DNA of 64,000 nucleotides. Source: Promerops cafer. Lineage: Eukaryota > Chordata > Aves > Passeriformes > Nectariniidae. Positions 13,600 to 27,401 of this stretch are shown here, piece after piece. The notes below the pieces were generated by a model. That model was not told where the DNA came from. It ran no database searches and saw nothing but the letters and a program-made list of their open reading frames with translations. The DNA lies in the NCBI GenBank assembly GCA_013398275.1, contig VZSE01012296.1:1831272-1895271 (forward strand), written 5' to 3'. How positions within the stretch are numbered: the first letter of the stretch is position 1; each line of letters opens with the position of its first letter. Both the position numbers and the translations under genes were made by a program.

Positions 13600-13735
13600 T
13601 AAAAAAAACCAACTTGAACAACAAAACATAAAATCCCAGCAACCAAAGTAAAACTAGACAAAAAAATCCCCACTAAGCAAAAAAAAACTCCAAACAAATT
13701 AACAAAAAACCAAACCAACAACAAAAAGTAAATAT
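13600..13735. repeat. A/C-rich low-complexity tract
   Basis: The plus strand is nearly free of G and T for about 130 bases, a mix of A-runs and CCAAC/CCAAA words. Similar tracts occur at 53,828-53,890 and 58,205-58,285. They look like decayed simple sequence or an old retroposon tail. Confidence 0.6.
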
Positions 13736-16700
13736 CTGTGCAGAATTTCCATTTATATTTAAGAGGGTTACTTCTATATGTTTGCTATTTCACATTATTA
13801 TGAATCGTGAATCTATACCTCGACTAATGCTACTATTACAATCCTAGATTTCTAGGAAATATTCCTTGCATTATCTGCTGGCACATTCCTTAAAGCCTTG
13901 CTACCACTGGGTCAGTGAAATGACAGAATTCATTGTCCCTGCAACGTGTTCTAGTTATTTTTTAAAAACATGGATAGGTTAAGCTAGAAAAGTTTTAATT
14001 TCTCAGGCAAAGAAGGGCAAGAAAAATTCATCACTATTATGTTTATTAGAGTTCCCTCAGTGTGTTTGTACAACCTTGCTATCCAATGGTAGGGCATATT
14101 TAGAGCTTACTAAAGTAGCAGATCATCACTTCTCAGATGTGGAAACACAGAGGGAACAGATAGCACATTTCTTAAGAAAGTTCTTTGGAGATTGAGGAGG
14201 TGTGAATCTTGTCTGAGAACACACTACTTGCTTATTCTCATCTTCCCACTCCTCAGGCATTTCAAGTGGCAGCTGGGGAGCCAAACATTTCTCCCATTTA
14301 AATGACCAAGGTATTCTTTAACAGACACCAAATACATTGATTTTTAATACATTTTGTTGCCTTACAGTGAAGTTAGTGCCTGCTTCTGAGAAATCCAGTA
14401 AACCACACTCCATCCAACTATAACTTTACTAACTAAAATAGCTTTATGAGGTATCTTTTTCCATGCTAGAGAAACCACCTTCTTTAATATACAATTCTAC
14501 CTTTTCTTTCTCAAGCTACTCACTGGCAATTTAATTGCAAAAGAAAGGAATAGTTTTTTGCAGATCTGTTTGTAAAATTACAAGTTTTCATCTTCTTCTG
14601 AGGATAATCTCCTCAGAAATTATTTTTTACTTCATCCAAAGTATCATTACATGTATTTATACCATTAAACCTCTCATTTCCACAAGAGTCTACTGATTAA
14701 TGTAATCGCTGTGCGTTATTGTTAATCCGCAGGCTTCTTGTGGGCTTCTAACAAATATAATTACGCTGACTTGAATTTTCTGTTTTTCAGAACACTTTAC
14801 AAAGCCTCATATTACTTCTAAGTATAAGCTCTTGGCATCCTATTCACCTTTGGCACATCCTATGGTCTGTGCTGCAAGTCAGAACTCCGCATCGCTCAGC
14901 TTGGTTTCGTGCTGCTGAACTGCCAGGGAGGCAGGACTGGACACAACTCCCCCAGAGCCCAGCTCTGGCTGCTCCTACAGGGTGCCAAGGGAACAGGGGC
15001 CGGGCTGGACAGCCCGTGTGACAGGGGAAGCTGAGACACCTCTGCAGCAGCTGGGCACGCCTGAGATGCTCCCTTACACCCTTGGCTCACAGATGGACTC
15101 ACTGGCCAGCTGGCTGAAACACATCACAGTTCAGTGCTGCATTCTGTCATGCTTTACCCAAAACAACAACAAAAAAGCTGCTCCTAACATTGGACTCATT
15201 TACTTTCTCAAATTCTACACAAGAAATACATCAATAACAGCTAAAGTGTCTAAAACACTGATTCCTGAGGCACTTAGGCTAGAGGTAAAGGAGGTTAACA
15301 TTTTTTATGTTATATGGTTAACAGACAGACACGACACCAGACATATCTTTAGACCTTTCTGAATCAGGGATATACTGTTTAAAACATTGCTCTAATTTCT
15401 AAACAATCTAGTTTTCAAGAATTTGGGCTACAGAGCTCATTACAAGAGCATTCAATTTGGCATCCAATTCTTTTTATTGATTAAGTCAAATACAGTAGAT
15501 CCAAAGAAATATATTGTTTGGGGACTCCCATATAGTTCCTAAATATAATATATCTAACTATAAATCTAATTGATTTTTATTTTCCAGGAGCTCTAAATGT
15601 TAGTGCATATAGAATTACTTTTCCATGGGTGAAATTCTTCACAGACCTGTCTTGTTTCATTGATGTTATATAAATCAAATTAGACATTGATAAAGAAATC
15701 TTCAGAATCCCCAAATAACCAACCTCCAAAAATAAAAAAAAACCTGCTTGTTGCAGAAATATTCAAAATTGAAAAGTAACTGTAACTCTCGAATGGACTC
15801 CTTTTTTCTCCATTATTTTTTATCTTCTTTAATTTTTCAAAATAGGTTAATTAACAAAATAATTACTTCTGTAGTTAGGAACCAAAACAGCTGATTGAGG
15901 CAAAACCTCAAGCTAACCCCAAACAATTCATGCTGGAAGGCAAGTTTTTAAATGTCAGGACATGAGAAGGAACTATCAAGTGGCAGGACGTTACAATTTG
16001 CCCAGTGATGAATTCTAGTCCCACAGGCAGAAAGGGCATTGCTGCCGGGGAAGGTACGAGCTCAGAAGTAGAAAATGGTTTTGCTTCCTTCTGCCTTCCT
16101 GCCTCTAACTTCAGGTTCACAAACCAATGATGGGTGTGACTGAACTCTTCAGACAAGCCTCACCCAGGACTGACAGGTATTGCCACTGGGGACCACTGTT
16201 CCTAACAGCTGGTTGATACTCAGTCCTTCAGACACGATTCACAGGAAGGTTAGTGAAGGAAGATGAGCACGTGGTCTCTGGTGGACACCAAATGCCACCA
16301 GATATTGGTCTGATATTGGTTATCCTAATTATCTGTACAGCACTTCATTGTTTGTACTGTCATTATTGCTTTTACAGTAAAGGTTCTCCTCCACTCAAAA
16401 GGCAAATATTACATACCAAGAGAAATGAGTCTGTCAAGCCACAGGGTGAGTATTTGAAAAGCTCAAAGGAAAAGCTGCACTGAAGATTTAAACTACTTAG
16501 GTAGGAAGGAAAATATTTACTGAATTAACATGAACTTCAAAACCAGACAGCAATGTTTTAGTACTGTTGCTAGTTACTACTAATTGTAATGATATTTTAC
16601 AGGAGATCTCAAAGTATGGTCTGACTGTGAAGCTTTATTCCAAATTTCATAAGGAATGAAGGAAAATTTTTAAGGGAGGAAAAGAAATCTAAATTATTAT

Positions 16701-19700
16701 AAATTCCTTAGGCCCAGAACAATATACATCACACAAGAATAAAGAGGACAAGAGGTGTACCTGTTAGGAGCTCCTTAAAAAAGCTCATGTCTCCTCTTGC
16801 ACCAGAACAAATGTGAAGAATTGGTTATGTGAAGGACTTAAAACTGTACATTAAATCTGACTCCTACCTACCACAACTTTACTTCTGTCCTTCTGAAAGG
16901 ACAACCATTGCTGGTTTCTGCATACAAGTTGTTAACATCTTAGCCAGAGTGTGCAGTGTTATTAGGAAGACAAAGTGCACCTGCCACCCCATCTGTCCTG
17001 CCCTCACTATTCTCTCTGGTTCCAGGCAGCAGGTTCTGTGGTAGGAGGGGCAGAGATGCATCAGAGAAATTATGTGGTGCAGCTGTAAGGGAGTCCTGCA
17101 ATTACAGACACAATGATAATGTGTCTCCAGGGCATGAGCCATTATCCTACACATATTTTCCTTCCTTCCCCACTCCCCCACTCCAGTGGTGTTCTGTGGC
17201 TTGCTTTGTTCTGGTTTTAATGTTACTTTGAACATGAACGTTTTTTATAACACTCCGATGTATCTAAATAAATCTCCACTCCCTAAGTCAATGTTTTTCA
17301 AGTATCCTTTATAACCAAATATTGGTTGCAAACTCAGAAATATTATTTTTTGATGCTCCCTTTTATACTTTACATGTCATGAAAATTTATTTCACATGAA
17401 AACTCTATTATGTTTAGAAGCACTGCAAAATGAAAACTCAAGCCTAGCACTTCCTGAATTAACATTGCTTTTTGGAAAGAAATTTTCAAGGCAGAAAGGA
17501 CTACAACGGCATCCATTTGGTTTATTCCTATTTGCAATAGACACAATAACCTTTCAGATACCAATCACGTCTGTATAGGCAAGCAAGAGGCAACTCATCT
17601 GTTCTTCATCTAAAGATACCACATTCTCATTAAGAGTTTTCTAAATGCATTTTTTACTTTCAGCTCATGAACATAAAAACTTAAACTTGCCACAAGAATG
17701 TGTAAGTGGCCTTACACCCTCCCCAGAAAATTTCTGTTTAAGTGGGAATGTAAAGAGTCAAGTCTTTAGTTGGCTACTCTGGATGACCTGAGACACAGAC
17801 TGAGTTCCCTTCACATCAACACAAACAAGGGACAGGAACCTTTGCACTGGAAAGTGTAAATTTTTTTTAGCCATATATTTCACAAGTTTTCAAAAGGTTT
17901 TGTATTTAAGCCTCTGGAAAGATAAAATTTGTTTGAACTACAGCTAATTTCAAGATATGATAAAACCACTTTCTACCAATGCTATTTTCAGAATGACATA
18001 GCAGTGTCACACATGTTCACAGCACCATCAAAGTTCTTGATGATTGTTTACAATAAGAACTTGAAAACCTCTTATTTTAGTAGCATTAGTCAATAAATAC
18101 TTTCAGTGTTACAATAAAGGAAAACCATTGAGTTTAACTGTTCTGATAGAACCCCACTCACTAGAATGTATAATAGTGAGATAATGACTTGTGTTTCTTA
18201 TTGATAAATTATGTTGTCCCTTGGCTCTTTACATTGAATGCTCAATGCTTGTTTGGTTTGGTTGCTTTTTTTTTTAAACTAGAGAGTAATCTTAATTTCT
18301 TTAGCAGACAAATCTGTCACAAATCTGAAAAATAGCTACAAACACAATTTTTCACACAGATGAAAAAAAGTTTCTTCTCTGAAGAGAGTGAATACATAAG
18401 TGACAGTGTAAAGCTACATGTTTGTTACCTCAGTGCCTCTGGATTAAGTGTGTTCAGTTTAAAACCACCTGTTTTTATCTCACCTGGCACTGAAGGCTTA
18501 TCTAAAATCTTCAGATTAAGCCATGCTCTTTTCTGCTAAAACAGTAGCAAAAAAAAAAAATCTCATAAGTACATTATACCCCACACATGAAAGTAATTCT
18601 GCTGAGAACGACTCTTTCTAAGTGACAGAAATCATAAACCTCTATAGTTATCAGTGAGGACATTATTTGCTGGTTCTGCAGAACAGAAATTACTCATGAT
18701 GATGGCTTCTAGAAAGGAGGAAAGTTCATATTCAAAACTGAAAGCAAGTTTGCAAAGTAGAGTAACTCCTACTTTGTAAATTAGACCCAAAGGTTTAATG
18801 TGCTGCGGTTTCAATTACCCATGTTTAAATCAAGCTGTTATAAAGATCAGAAATCCAAGAGTTAAATTCAGTTTGCCTCCTTTAAGCAAAATATACATAT
18901 TCTTCAAAGTGTTTACATTTTCTCATTTTTATTGGCATATGAAAATAATAAAACCAAACAAGTCTAAACTTTTTAGAATATTGTGAAATTATTCCTTTGT
19001 TTTTCAAATCACAATCTATTGGAAAACAATGTCTCATAAGTGATGCAGCAGTAATTCAAATAAGTATTTCTCATGTACTGCAAATTAGCTCAAAAGTACT
19101 CCACCCACTCAAGGCCCTTAAAAGTAACACACCAAGAACTGGCATCTGCTCCTCAGAACTGGCTATTTTAATCTGCAGACCTGCATCAAATTACCAATGT
19201 AGATGTAACCAGGACAGAGGAAAATTCTGCCCAGCACAAAGCATTTCTGGTAATTTGTGGGGAGTTCACATCCTCTGCACAATACAGGAGCTTTCAGATG
19301 GGCCTTACAGGTTTTACCTGAATTACCAAAGAGCAAGTGGAACATGAACAAATCTGTTTGCAAAAGCATCTGGTCTTGAGAGCATCCACACCATGCACTC
19401 AATGGACGAGTGACTATTCAGACAGGGTCTAGTCTGGCCCAGAGACTTCATTCCTCCCAGCAGTCAGATTCCATTTACTGTGTTCTTAGAGCTCATCCTC
19501 TGGCTTCATTTTATCCCCCAGGAGTCGAGCCTGTGTGCTCTGAGAACGCTCCCTGGTGTGCAGCAACAGTGAGTGGGAGCACACATGTGATCACAACTAG
19601 AACACTGATATGGACACATCCACGGGCCACTAAAATAACAATGATAAAATATACTGGGGACAGGACTGAAGTTTCAAACAGCACAAGCAAGAACTTTTAA

Positions 19701-22544
19701 AGGAATTATCAACATAGTGTCCTTATAAACAGATTGTAGCCTCTGTTTATGGGGTAGACACAGTGATTCTGTGACTTTGCCAAAGATGGAAGACTAAACT
19801 TTAGGGCATTTTGATCTTAAAATGTTGCCTGCATGTAACTTAGGATGCTCTGAACGTATAAATATTCCTCAATTATAAATTCCCTAGGTTTGTCACATTT
19901 GCATAACACTCCTTCAAAGCAATGTGGTTGCTCCCAAAGAGATGAGGTAATGACCACACCACCTGCTTCTAGAAGAGTAGCTTTCTCTAAATACACCACT
20001 GAAATCGTTATAATCCTGTAAACTACATATTCTCAGGCAGTTCACACCTTACAGAGTCCCATTATCTGTTCTGCCCTTGGATCCCAGAAGGAACAGGAGT
20101 GAGCAGAAAAATGAATTGTGAAAGAATAGCTAATTAAACATGATAATTCACAACTCATTCCTTTAGTAAGTCGCAACATACAACTAAAATTAAGGTGTAA
20201 TAAGTTCAGCAGCTGAAAATAACTAGATTATTGACCTTAGAAATTCCCACTTCCACCAAGGTACTTAGCTCTGTCCAAATTTCTCAGTAGATTCAACCTG
20301 TTCCTCACAGCTAGTTCTCATAAGCTCCTGGGCAGTATTTGCTGTCTTGTACAGCAAATGCTCCTACATTTCCAGCATTAAAAAATTGCTGGAAAGGACA
20401 ACCAGCATTCAGAAAAACTATTTCATTCCTCAAGAGACTGAGACATACACCTGTCTTTCTGCTACAGAAAAAACCAAAAACAAACCCACAACAAACTAAC
20501 TAAAAACTGTATGCTGACAACAGTAAGAGACTTACTCAAAATAATATTTTTATTCTGCAGTCTGGCTGCCTACAGAAAAATAAAGACTTCAGAATACAGG
20601 TCACTTATAATAATATGGGGTTAATAAAAATGATGCTCTTTCTTCCCTACAGACCGGACGATACCTGCTTCTTATCATAATTATCTTTGCCTTCTTCCAC
20701 TACTCCTTCCTGTAACACAGGAAGTTTTTAAATTAAATTGCTCTTAAGGCTAAGGCAACAGAACATACTCAGAAGCAATAAAAGCTGATGTGCCTCATGA
20801 AACAAATAATGTTGCCTTCCATGGATCTGCTGTTCTCTAGTGCACTGGAGACAAAAAAAAATCTCAAGGTTGTACTTAGCCCCAGATCCTCAGGAAGTTA
20901 CAGTTATTTTACCATGCATAGTTCAAAGAATTAAAAAGGAACACTGTCATCTTTCTAACTGTTCCTCTGCCCAGCTGTCTGATTTGCTATCATTCCATCA
21001 GTATATGGAAAAAGCTTTTTCACCTATGAATGCCCTTTTCCAAAGCCCTGCCTGCCCACAGACTCCATAAAGCACAGAGGATGCACCCAGGGCTTCTCAG
21101 TTCTTATGTTCTATGACATGTATGACCTCTTCTCGTGCACCAGTGCCACAGGTTGTAACTGGCAACTGTCAACAGCCTCATGGGTTTTCTGGTTTGGATG
21201 TTTTTGGGTTTTCTGTCTGTCACACAATATTGTCAGGATGTACAAACCAAGAATGCTAATATAATTAATAATGATCCATCACCTAGACAAGACACATTGC
21301 AATCCTTGTGCATTTTATGAAGGTGAGAAGCAAGCCTGTGCAGGTGACATTGATATTTTTTACCAAGACTGTGTACCAGCAGCACACATCCCCTAGCAGG
21401 CTTCCTGAGACACAAAGTTCCAGACAGTTGACCTCCTTCCACAGACTGCTCACATTTCAAAGCCCTGACAAACTTGCAAAGGAAAGGAAATATGTGCCGG
21501 ATCCAAAAAGAAGTCAGAAAAAACCCAGGGAAGGTAGTTAATAAAGGATACAGCAGTAGACAGTGACACATAATGTCTCAAAGAATCAAAGTTAGTGTAA
21601 TTCTTTTGCAAGCATGTGTAACTGAAGGTTCCACTATTTGTAACTAAAACTGAGACTGCACCTTAGAATTTGTAACTGAGGAGTTAACAGCAATCAGTCA
21701 AACCTGATAGTACAACTTTCTCAAATGTATCCTCCCATTGGGCTGCTTTTGTTTTGTGACTTTCACACTGGCAAAAACCTACCATGACTTATTAGCCAGA
21801 CTGTGAAGAGGCAAAAGATTACCAAGTCACTTGCAGGATTTTTGAAGGGATCCATTTCCTGGTCTAAATTTCATCAGATTGAAGCAAGGAACATCAAAGT
21901 AACTGTCCTGGTGTGTGGATGCATCATCTTTCAGGAATGACATAAGATCTTCAACAGCCACATAGAGAAATCAATTTCATTTGTCCCCTGGGCTTGACTA
22001 TTTGATAATCTGCATTAGAGGTCTGATAAGTCTCCCAAAACCTTTTTCTGTACGGAAATTTATTTACCCAGTTCCCAAACCAGCAACATAAACTCCTCCA
22101 AAAGAAGCCTGAAAGTGAATATTTAGAGATATAGAACATTGTCTGAGCCAACAGCAAACTTCACAGAATACAAATTGTCCACAATAAACTAATCATAATG
22201 GCTAGGAGTCCACAGATTTGAAATCTGCTATTAGAACAATCCTCTGCAGAGGAGGGATCTGGTCACATACTCTCACCCAAACAGTGTTTCCTCCAAGAAA
22301 GCTGTAGGCTGAGCTCCCAGGCTGTGTGTGTGAACCAGGAGTACTCAACCAAGCAAGCCATAGTATGGGTTCTCATATTCTCAGAGACCATCTAGAGCTC
22401 TCATAGAGCACACTCACAAGTACAGTGGACATTTTGTGAAAAACTACCTGATAACTGTAGAGTTAGAGTTTCATTTATACCTACAGCAGGTGGACAAGAA
22501 AGCTGCCCTTTGAGTCCTAGACCTGAAATTACCACCTCCAAGAC

Positions 22545-22560
22545 AAATAAATAAATAAAT
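22545..22560. repeat. (AAAT)n microsatellite
   Basis: About four tandem AAAT units within intronic DNA. Confidence 0.8.
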
Positions 22561-23550
22561 GTGTTACAGGTTGTCCAGTCCAGTGCACACTGTACCACAC
22601 AAAGGAGCAGTAAGGTTACTTTTTCTCAAGGAGCTTCCCTTTGCTTTCACAGTCACACCATTGGCAAGAGGCTTCTCATGCAAACTCAAGTTCCTTGCCC
22701 CAAGCTACAGCTATCACTCTATTCCTCCTGACTATCCACAGGCAAAAATGGAAAACACCAAAAGAGGACAGAACAGGGGAAAGGAAGAAGGAAAAAAAAA
22801 CAAACACCTTTTAGCTGGAAAGGAGAAGAAGAGAAAACCACAATTGATAACAAATAACCTTTATTGTCATCTCCCCTCCACTTCCACAATGATTCAGTAT
22901 AGGAACGTGCCAGGACAACCTGCTGCACGTGAGGAACAGCCAGGGTCACAGACAAGTAGAAGTTTTGGAAAGTTAACTCCCTTAAGCATTATCTGAGGTT
23001 TTTAAACCTATTTGGTACAATGTCATAGAAAAATACAGAAAAGGCTCCTACATTCAGCTTTCTTAGTTAATAGCGTAGACAAGTATATTACATATTTCCC
23101 ATTTTCCATAAAAGAAAAGTTGGGTTTGAGTTCACACTAACAATCTCCCTATATATCTGTTTCCTTTTTCAAAGAACACAAAAAAGCACGGATGTCATGA
23201 ACCTTGAAAACATTCTACATTAAAGATGCTTTTAAGCCAGAAGAATTGATCTGCTCTGAACATAGGATATGGATGAAAAGAGGCACAATTGAGAAGAAAC
23301 TTAATAAAAAGGAAAGGCAGCACAAGATCTTCTAGCAACACACTTCCAACATGAGAAGACAGTGACTGTCAAGTAACTATACCTTAAAAAGGAGATAGAA
23401 GAATACACAGCAAGTACATGCTAAGATTTGTAGTGCCAGAGTAATTTTAGAAACCTGGGTAATCTTATGATTTAGTTTACAATTTTATTAATACTTTGCT
23501 CTACTAGAGAGTAGAGCCTGGTAATTTTCTAAAATTACTGGGATCAAGAT

Positions 23551-23560
23551 GGGGGGGGGG
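23551..23560. repeat. Run of ten G
   Basis: An uninterrupted G10 tract follows AAGAT on the plus strand. It is prone to length error in sequencing and has no known role here. Confidence 0.85.
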
Positions 23561-26500
23561 TAGCAGGATAAACATCTACCTGCAAAGTTCTAAATAATCT
23601 GAAGAAATGACTTCACAAAGGGAGATCTGCTTTTGCAGCCACACCCACAGCTCCATCAGCCTGTGGTTTGCTGTCCCAACACCCACAGGAACCATGAACC
23701 CCAGGCACACTGAGCAGAAGCATTTCCTTCAGTGTGGGCATGTACAGAACCAGCACACTACCAACTGGCATATGGTTCCATTCTAAAGGGCAAAGGGGGT
23801 ACAAATATTTTCTCATATTCAAGCAACTATGGACCTACAGGAGAGACAAATAACCTTGTCACTGCTTATTCTTTAGTGATCTACCAGAACAGCCTAATTT
23901 TGAGACCTATCCTTCCATGATTAAAATGAGGCTAAGTACTCTGTTCTTGATGTTCTTAACAGGGTCAAAGACACTTATGCTCGTTTCCCTTAAATGAAAA
24001 AAAAAATTTTCTTTTACCCAGTTGAGAGAATGTGAAGAAGAAATCACTGTTTTCTCAGGAAACTGCAATGGGAACAAGCTGCCAAGCATTTCAGCACACA
24101 GATTGCAAGGTCTTGCCAATGACTGCTGCCTATGCAGAGAATTAACCAGTACCTGCTTATCTAAACCTCAAATTTCCTTTTGCTCAGTGTGAGGTTGACT
24201 CTGATTAATTACCTTAAAAATGTGTTAATACAAAATATATGAAGATACTTTTTATCTTCCTAATATGATGCTATGAAAGATAAACTGTTTAAGGCATGGG
24301 ATGATGCTTAAACAAGCTCTGAACTCTTCAAAGTTTTATGGAAATTATGGTGCCTTGTTCTTTAAATAAGCTCTCACTTACATGGTCACTTGATTTGATT
24401 TCAAAAACAAAGTGAGAAATCAGATTTCTTCTTTCCTTGCATTTGATTACAATAAAATTTTCTGTGAGTCTAATATGCAGCCTGATCTATTTTTAAATTT
24501 TTTTCAACCAGCTAGACTGTTACAAACAATAGGAAATTATTTTCAGAAACATTTGAAAGACTCTTAACCAATTTTTGCAGCCTTTATTTATATTGACAGG
24601 GCATTTGGTGTCAAAAACTTCTGAAAAGTTCCAACACCAAGTCTACTGTCTTTTAGGATGTGCATTTCTAAGGACTAAAAACTACACTATATTACATAAA
24701 CACGCAAAAAAATAGATTCCGAATTTCTACTTAAATATCAAACAGCTCAGTTATTTACTTCCAAGAAGTGAGGGGGAAGTAGTGTGAAGGCAGTGAATAC
24801 CTATGTCTGATTTTGCACCAAATAAAGAGGGGAAGGATACTTCCATTACTTCCCTCTCATTTCACTTAAACCCACCTGTAGTTATTTCTTTAACTGTATT
24901 TTACAGAAGTAACCTAAAGACTGTTACTCTTCCACAGAAGCATTTTTCAGCTGTGAGTGATGATATATCTAGTGTTTGGTAAAGCCACCAAATACCTCAA
25001 AGGGCTTTTAGAAAAGGCTGTGTATTCAACCAACTTCAAAAAGCTATTTATGTCTCATCATGCTCCAAAACCTGCTCTATTTTATTTTAGTTCTTGAGAC
25101 TTAGAGGTAAGGACAATAGGAGGAAACGAAGTTTATTCTAATGCTCAGACACATCATTTGTAAGGTAGAATTATTTTTTTCAAAAAGTAAACTCTAAGTT
25201 CAGGAAACAATGTACACCTGCCTCATTCTGATAACAGGAAAATAAGGCCTTCTAGTCAACAGTCTTGCAATTCTCTGAGCCTTCCACCCGTTCAGAGGCC
25301 AGATTCACAGGTTTGGTGTCTCTGGTGAGCAGCTAACGTGCATGAAATCTAACTGGGAAAGACATTTTCTGTGAAACACTGCACAGGGAGGAGAGTAGGA
25401 AGCACCCACAGCAAGAGAAGTAGCCTATCTTGGAGCATAAGGATAACCACCAGAAGTGTCTTTGCACACAGAACACAGGAGGTGGGGGAAAAGGCACTAT
25501 TGAAAAAGTTGTGCTTACTGGAATCCACAAGCAGTTATGCATACTCCTGCTCACTCTGTCAAGGTAAGAAACAAAGGCTGCCTCAGCTGTGTTGGTTTAG
25601 TAGCACATTAATATGTAAGCAGCCAGATCCTGAACCTAAAATTCACACCTCATCACAACAAATAATTGCATATTATCTTGCAGAGGATCAAATTCAATAG
25701 AATGACTATTACAACATCAATGCTATTAATGTAAAGTCATATTTCTTTTCAAGACTAGAATAAAACACAACAAAATCAAGAAAGATAGTTAAATAACTAA
25801 TCCAGAACGACTCTTCTGCTCTGAAGGACTCAAAAAAAAAAAAAAAAAGTAACAGTCTGCATAAAAGCATATTAAATAGTTTAAGGTTTTTTAAAAATTA
25901 CACCATTTCTATCACATGCTCAGAACTAAATAACCCAAAATATTTTCTCTAACTGTTCTGGTTTCTAATAAGCACATTTGAAGTTGAAAACTCTCTGGTC
26001 CATTAAAAGAGCTGAAGGTACATAATTGAAACCAGTAACACATTAAATTAAATGGAGCAAATATTCACCAATAATAGTCTGTTACCAGTGCCCTCAGAAA
26101 TGCCTAATTCCCCATAAGTGTCAAGCCCCATTTCACTGCTTATGAGAAAAACTTTGATGAAGCAGTATTATCCTAACGTGTCCATGTGTGCACTGTGCCC
26201 ACACACAGGTGCAGCCCCTCATGATCAGCACCAAATGAGACCACCTGAGTCAAGACTATCAACTCTTTTTCGTTTGTTTTACATCCGTGCCAGCAGGACA
26301 TGGTGGAAAGTGAAAAATGATATCGCAAAGGAATCAGAAGGACCCCGATTTGCGTTCAGAGCAAACAAGCTTTTCCCTCAGACCAGCAGCCTCCCCTGGG
26401 GCGAGCCCCAGCCTCTCTCAGGGCAGGGCTCTCGGGTGCCCCAAAGCCACGGCCTTTCCAGCCCTCCCGGCACACTCGCGCTCTCCTCGGCAGAACTCTT

Positions 26501-26992
26501 CCACGCCGTGTGTGTACCTTAAACCCCACTCCTGCTGTGCTCCTCTCGTTTGGTCACCTCCAGCACCACACGGCTCGCGGCTGAATTTGCAACCGCGCCG
26601 GACCCTGAGCGCCGGCCGCGTCTCAAGGTGAGCCCAGGTCAGGGCCGCTGGAACGGGCACCAGCGGCTGAGGCAACGCCAGAGGCTCATTTGTCATCCCA
26701 ACTTTCACCCGACGCTGTTGACAAACCCCAATCCACCCTGGCCAGCAGTTCCGAAGGGGAGGTGGAAGCGCCACCGCGCTGCTGCCGGGCTGGGGGACCG
26801 GCCGGGGCGGGGGAAGCGCCGGCAGCCGTGCTGAACACGGCGCAGCCGATCGAGGAGCTCACCTGCCCGCCTCACCGCGGGGAAGGCGCTGAGGCCCGGA
26901 ATCGCCGCCCGCGTCCCACCTGTCGGGCGGCCGCGCATCCCTGAGGCGCCGGCGGTGGTCCCGCCCGCCCCCTCCCGCGCCCCCCGACTCAC

Positions 26993-27113
26993 CGAGAAGC
27001 CGGCCCAGAAGGGGCAGGAGTGTCGGACGCGGGCCGAGGTGGTGAGCGCCAGGGCGGCGAAGCTGACGGCCACGATGAGGCAGCCGAGCACCATCTGCGT
27101 GACCCCCAGGGCC
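26993..27113 (-). CDS. ENTREP2: ENTREP2 (FAM189A1), 3' part of first coding exon, tetraspan membrane protein
   Basis: The visible part encodes 40 residues, ALGVTQMVLGCLIVAVSF followed by AALALTTSARVRHSCPFWAG and FS. This is the first transmembrane segment (LGCLIVAVSFAALAL) and the start of the first loop of the FAM189/ENTREP family, with the conserved SCPFWAGFS motif. The exon ends in phase 0 at a strong donor, GTGAGT (26,992-26,987). The N-terminal cytoplasmic part and start codon fall in the adjacent N-run, so the exon is incomplete. ENTREP1 and ENTREP3 have related exons, but adjacency to TJP1 favours ENTREP2, because ENTREP1 neighbours TJP2. Family members are endosomal or plasma-membrane proteins; ENTREP1 is reported to work with epsin and ITCH-type ubiquitin ligases, while the role of ENTREP2 is poorly defined. 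Later exons were not found to the left and probably lie beyond the window after a very long intron. Confidence 0.88.
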
Positions 27114-27401
27114 NNNNNNNNNNNNNNNNNNNNNNNNNNNNNNNNNNNNNNNNNNNNNNNNNNNNNNNNNNNNNNNNNNNNNNNNNNNNNNNNNNNNNNN
27201 NNNNNNNNNNNNNNNNNNNNNNNNNNNNNNNNNNNNNNNNNNNNNNNNNNNNNNNNNNNNNNNNNNNNNNNNNNNNNNNNNNNNNNNNNNNNNNNNNNNN
27301 NNNNNNNNNNNNNNNNNNNNNNNNNNNNNNNNNNNNNNNNNNNNNNNNNNNNNNNNNNNNNNNNNNNNNNNNNNNNNNNNNNNNNNNNNNNNNNNNNNNN
27401 N
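27114..27401. other. Assembly gap (288 N) inside the ENTREP2 first exon/promoter
   Basis: A run of N interrupts the most GC-rich part of the CpG island. It removes the start codon and N-terminal codons of ENTREP2. Open frames that cross it are meaningless. Confidence 0.98.

Larger units (their letters stand above)
10376..26339. other. Long intronic stretch, no gene seen
   Basis: These 16 kb are AT-rich, mostly unique sequence presumed to be ENTREP2 intron 1. The longest open frame (22,559-22,996, plus, 145 codons) is lysine-rich in its second half because it crosses an A-rich tract and matches nothing I know. Low-complexity tracts present are an A/C-rich run (13,600-13,735), an (AAAT)n tract (22,545-22,560), a run of ten G (23,551-23,560) and a 17-A run (25,832-25,848). 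No tRNA, rRNA or recognisable exon of ENTREP2 was found. Confidence 0.5.

Noticed and set aside
22559..22996. 145-codon plus-strand frame with a lysine-rich half
   Set aside because: The lysine-rich half is produced by an A-rich tract. No splice context, no family resemblance, and it lies deep in an intron on the opposite strand.
1..26992. Search for ENTREP2 exon 2 and later exons
   Set aside because: No minus-strand frame resembling the second transmembrane region of the FAM189 family was seen. The intron probably extends past the window.
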